From NCBI RefSeq assembly GCF_958295425.1, contig NC_081154.1:124001-188000 (forward strand): a stretch of DNA of 64,000 bases, in the 5' to 3' direction. Origin of the DNA: Solea solea. Taxonomy: Eukaryota > Chordata > Actinopteri > Pleuronectiformes > Soleidae. Position 1 is the first letter of the stretch. Each line of letters begins with the position of its first letter. A program made the translations under genes and the position numbers. Positions 61,858-64,000 of the stretch are shown piece after piece. Below the pieces are notes generated by a model that was not told the origin of the DNA, did not search any database, and saw only the letters and a program-made list of their open reading frames with translations.

Positions 61858-63085
61858 CACAGTGTTACATAGTTACAGTGTTACAGAATCACAGTGTTAC
61901 AGAGTTACAGTTACAGAGTCACATAGTTACAGTGTTACAGATTCAAAGAGTTACAGTGTTACAATGTTACAGATTTACAGTGTTACAGAGTTAGAGTGTT
62001 ACAGAGTTACAGCGTTACAGCGTTACAGAGTCAAAGTGTTACAGTGTTGCAGAGTCAGAGTTACAGTGTCACAGTGTTACAGAGTCACAAGGTTACAGAG
62101 TCACAGTGTTACAGAGTTGTTAGAGTGTTACAGAGTTACAGTGTTACAGAGTCATAGAGCTACAGAGTCACAGTGTTACAGTGTTACAGAGTCACAGTGT
62201 TACAGAGTTACAGTGTTACAGAGTCACAGTGTTACAGAATCACAGTGTTACAGAGTTACAGTTACAGAGTCACATAGTTACAGTGTTACAGAGTCACATA
62301 GTTACAGTGTTACAGATTCACAGCGTTACAGTGTTACAGAGTTACAGTGTTACAGAGTCACATAGTTACAGTGTTACAGAGTCACAGTGTTACAGTCTTA
62401 CAGAGTTACAGTGTAACAGAGTCACGGTGTTACAGTGCTACAGATTTACAGTGTTACAGAGTTACAGATTCACAGTGTTACAGAGTTACAGTGTTACAGA
62501 GTTACAATGTTACATAGTCACAGTGTAACATAGTCACAGAGTTACAGTCTTACAGTGTTACAGAGTGACAGTGTTGTTACAGTGTTACAGAGTCACAGTG
62601 CTACATATTTACAGTGTTACAAAGTTACAGATTTGCAGTGTTACATTGTTACAGAGTTACAGAGTTACTGTGGTACAGAGTCACGGTGTTACATAGTTAC
62701 AATGTCACAGTGTTACAGTGTTACAGAGTCAAAGTGTTACAGTGTTGCAGAGTCACAGAGTTACAGTGTTACAGCGTCACACTGTTACAGAGTCACAAGG
62801 TTACAGAGTCACAGTGTTACAGAGTTGTTACAGTGTTACAGCGTCACAGTGTTACAGAGTCACAGTGTTACAGCGTTACAGTGTTGTTACAGTGTTACAG
62901 AGTTACAGTGTTACAGTGCTACAGATTCACAGTGTTACAGAGTCACAGTGTTACATAGTTACAGTGTTACATAGTTACAGTGTTACAGAGTCACAGTGTT
63001 ACAGAGTTACGGAGTTACAGAGTTACGGAGTTACAGTGTTACATAGTTACAGTGTTACAGAGTCACAGTGTTACAGAGTTACAGT
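61858..63085. repeat. Satellite of agtgttacagagtcac units, 1.2 kb
   Basis: About 75 units of 16-17 bp (GTGTTACAGAGTCACA, GTGTTACAGAGTTACA) with occasional length change. Frames remain open for up to about 165 codons but carry only Tyr/Arg/Val/Thr/Leu/Gln/Ser repeats. Confidence 0.95.
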
Positions 63086-63487
63086 TATTTTATCTGCGTC
63101 ACATGATCACGTCTTTATCTACGTCACATGATCACATCTTTATCCACGTCACATGATCGTCTTTATCTACGTCACATGATCGTCTTTATCTACGTCACAT
63201 GATCGTCTTTATCTACGTCACATGATCGCGTCTTTATCTACGTCACATGATCGTCTTTATCTACGTCACATGATCGCGTCTTTATTTACGTCACATGATC
63301 ACATCTTTATCTACGACACATGATCGTCTTTATCTACGTCACATGATCACGTCTTTATCTACGTCACATGATCGTCTTTATCTACGTCACATGATCGCGT
63401 CTTTATCTACGTCACATGATCGTCTTTATCTACGTCACATGATCACGTCTTTATCTACGTCACATGATCGTCTTTATCTACGTCACT
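63085..63487 (-). repeat. Satellite array C, same unit as arrays A and B
   Basis: About 16 copies of tctttatctacgtcacatga with gatcg, gatcgcg or gatcacg junctions, directly abutting the previous array. Confidence 0.95.
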
Positions 63488-64000
63488 GTTACACAGACGT
63501 CTGTAATCCACTCACTCAAAAACTATAGAGAAACTATAAATAAACAACTTCATCATCAGTGTTTTATTCTGGTGAATTTACTTATTTTACCCAGCATGCC
63601 GTTCTGTGTGTGTGTGTGTGTGTGGTTTCTTCTATTAATAGGCTGACTGAGACGTGAGTCACTGATGACTCAACAATCAACTGACCAATAACTTTATTAT
63701 TATCTATTTATTAGTTGTGGTAACTTCTGTCCAATGCAGGCGGGCGGCCGGGTTGTGAAGAAAGGATACCCGAGACGTAAATTCAGTTAATAGCTTTACG
63801 TGAGAAAGCACACAGTACCGTACACACCAACTCAACAACAACCATGGAAACCCTGAGGGGCTTATATTCATCCCAATAAGTGCACTTATCCTATAATATC
63901 CCAGTTAATGTTACATTAGTGATCAATAGTTTGTGTGCTGTTGCCTTCCTAATATTTTGAAGAGGAGGTTCTCCAGGTTCTCAAACTTTCTTGTATCTTT
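63488..64000. other. Right edge, no gene recognised
   Basis: AT-moderate sequence with a GT run at 63606-63623. The segment from about 63735 (gcgggcggccgggttgtgaa) to the end looks like part of an interspersed element but could not be classified. Confidence 0.4.

Noticed and set aside
61862..63131. Long Tyr/Val/Thr/Gln-rich proteins on the plus strand
   Set aside because: They are frames through the TTACAG satellite, present in more than one frame at once, with no splice or start context.

Overview
This is vertebrate nuclear DNA, almost certainly from a teleost fish. Intron-rich genes are packed with short introns into a sequence saturated with CA/GT microsatellites, minisatellites and fish-type dispersed repeats: a LINE tail ending in TGTAATG repeats, a tRNA-headed SINE and hAT-type MITEs. 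I recognised four complete protein genes by reading exons and splice sites directly. Exon coordinates were read by eye, and every junction was tested for reading phase; expect errors of one or two bases at most.

Layout. (1) 1-7681, minus: a single uninterrupted reading frame of about 2,560 codons that runs off the left edge. It encodes a very long acidic, Ser/Thr/Pro/Glu-rich repeat protein with a tandemly duplicated N-terminal domain, and I do not recognise it. (2) 8221-21433, minus: heatr1 (UTP10 family), 43 coding exons, 2,140 aa. (3) 24844-41675, minus: prkg1 beta form (cGMP-dependent protein kinase 1), 18 coding exons, 689 aa. Its introns hold an L2-like LINE fragment, a probable solo LTR, a SINE, a 1.9-kb foldback element and many minisatellites. 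(4) 46740-51335, plus: a1cf (RNA-binding APOBEC1 complementation factor), 12 coding exons, 608 aa, head-to-head with prkg1 as in mammals. (5) 52606-59017, minus: a SUN1-type nuclear envelope protein, 21 coding exons, 910 aa, convergent with a1cf. (6) 61298-61499, plus: a possible first coding exon of an unknown gene. (7) 61.8-63.5 kb: two abutting satellite arrays.

The genes do not form an operon or pathway. heatr1 acts in ribosome biogenesis, prkg1 in NO/cGMP signalling, a1cf in RNA binding and sun1 in the LINC complex. What links the window is tandem-repeat expansion. Minisatellites occupy many introns, several stay stop-free in frame with exons, microsatellites sit directly against splice sites, and one repeat unit combining E-box, CRE-half-site and GATA-like motifs forms large arrays at three loci. 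The least explained coding item is the giant acidic ORF just downstream of heatr1.
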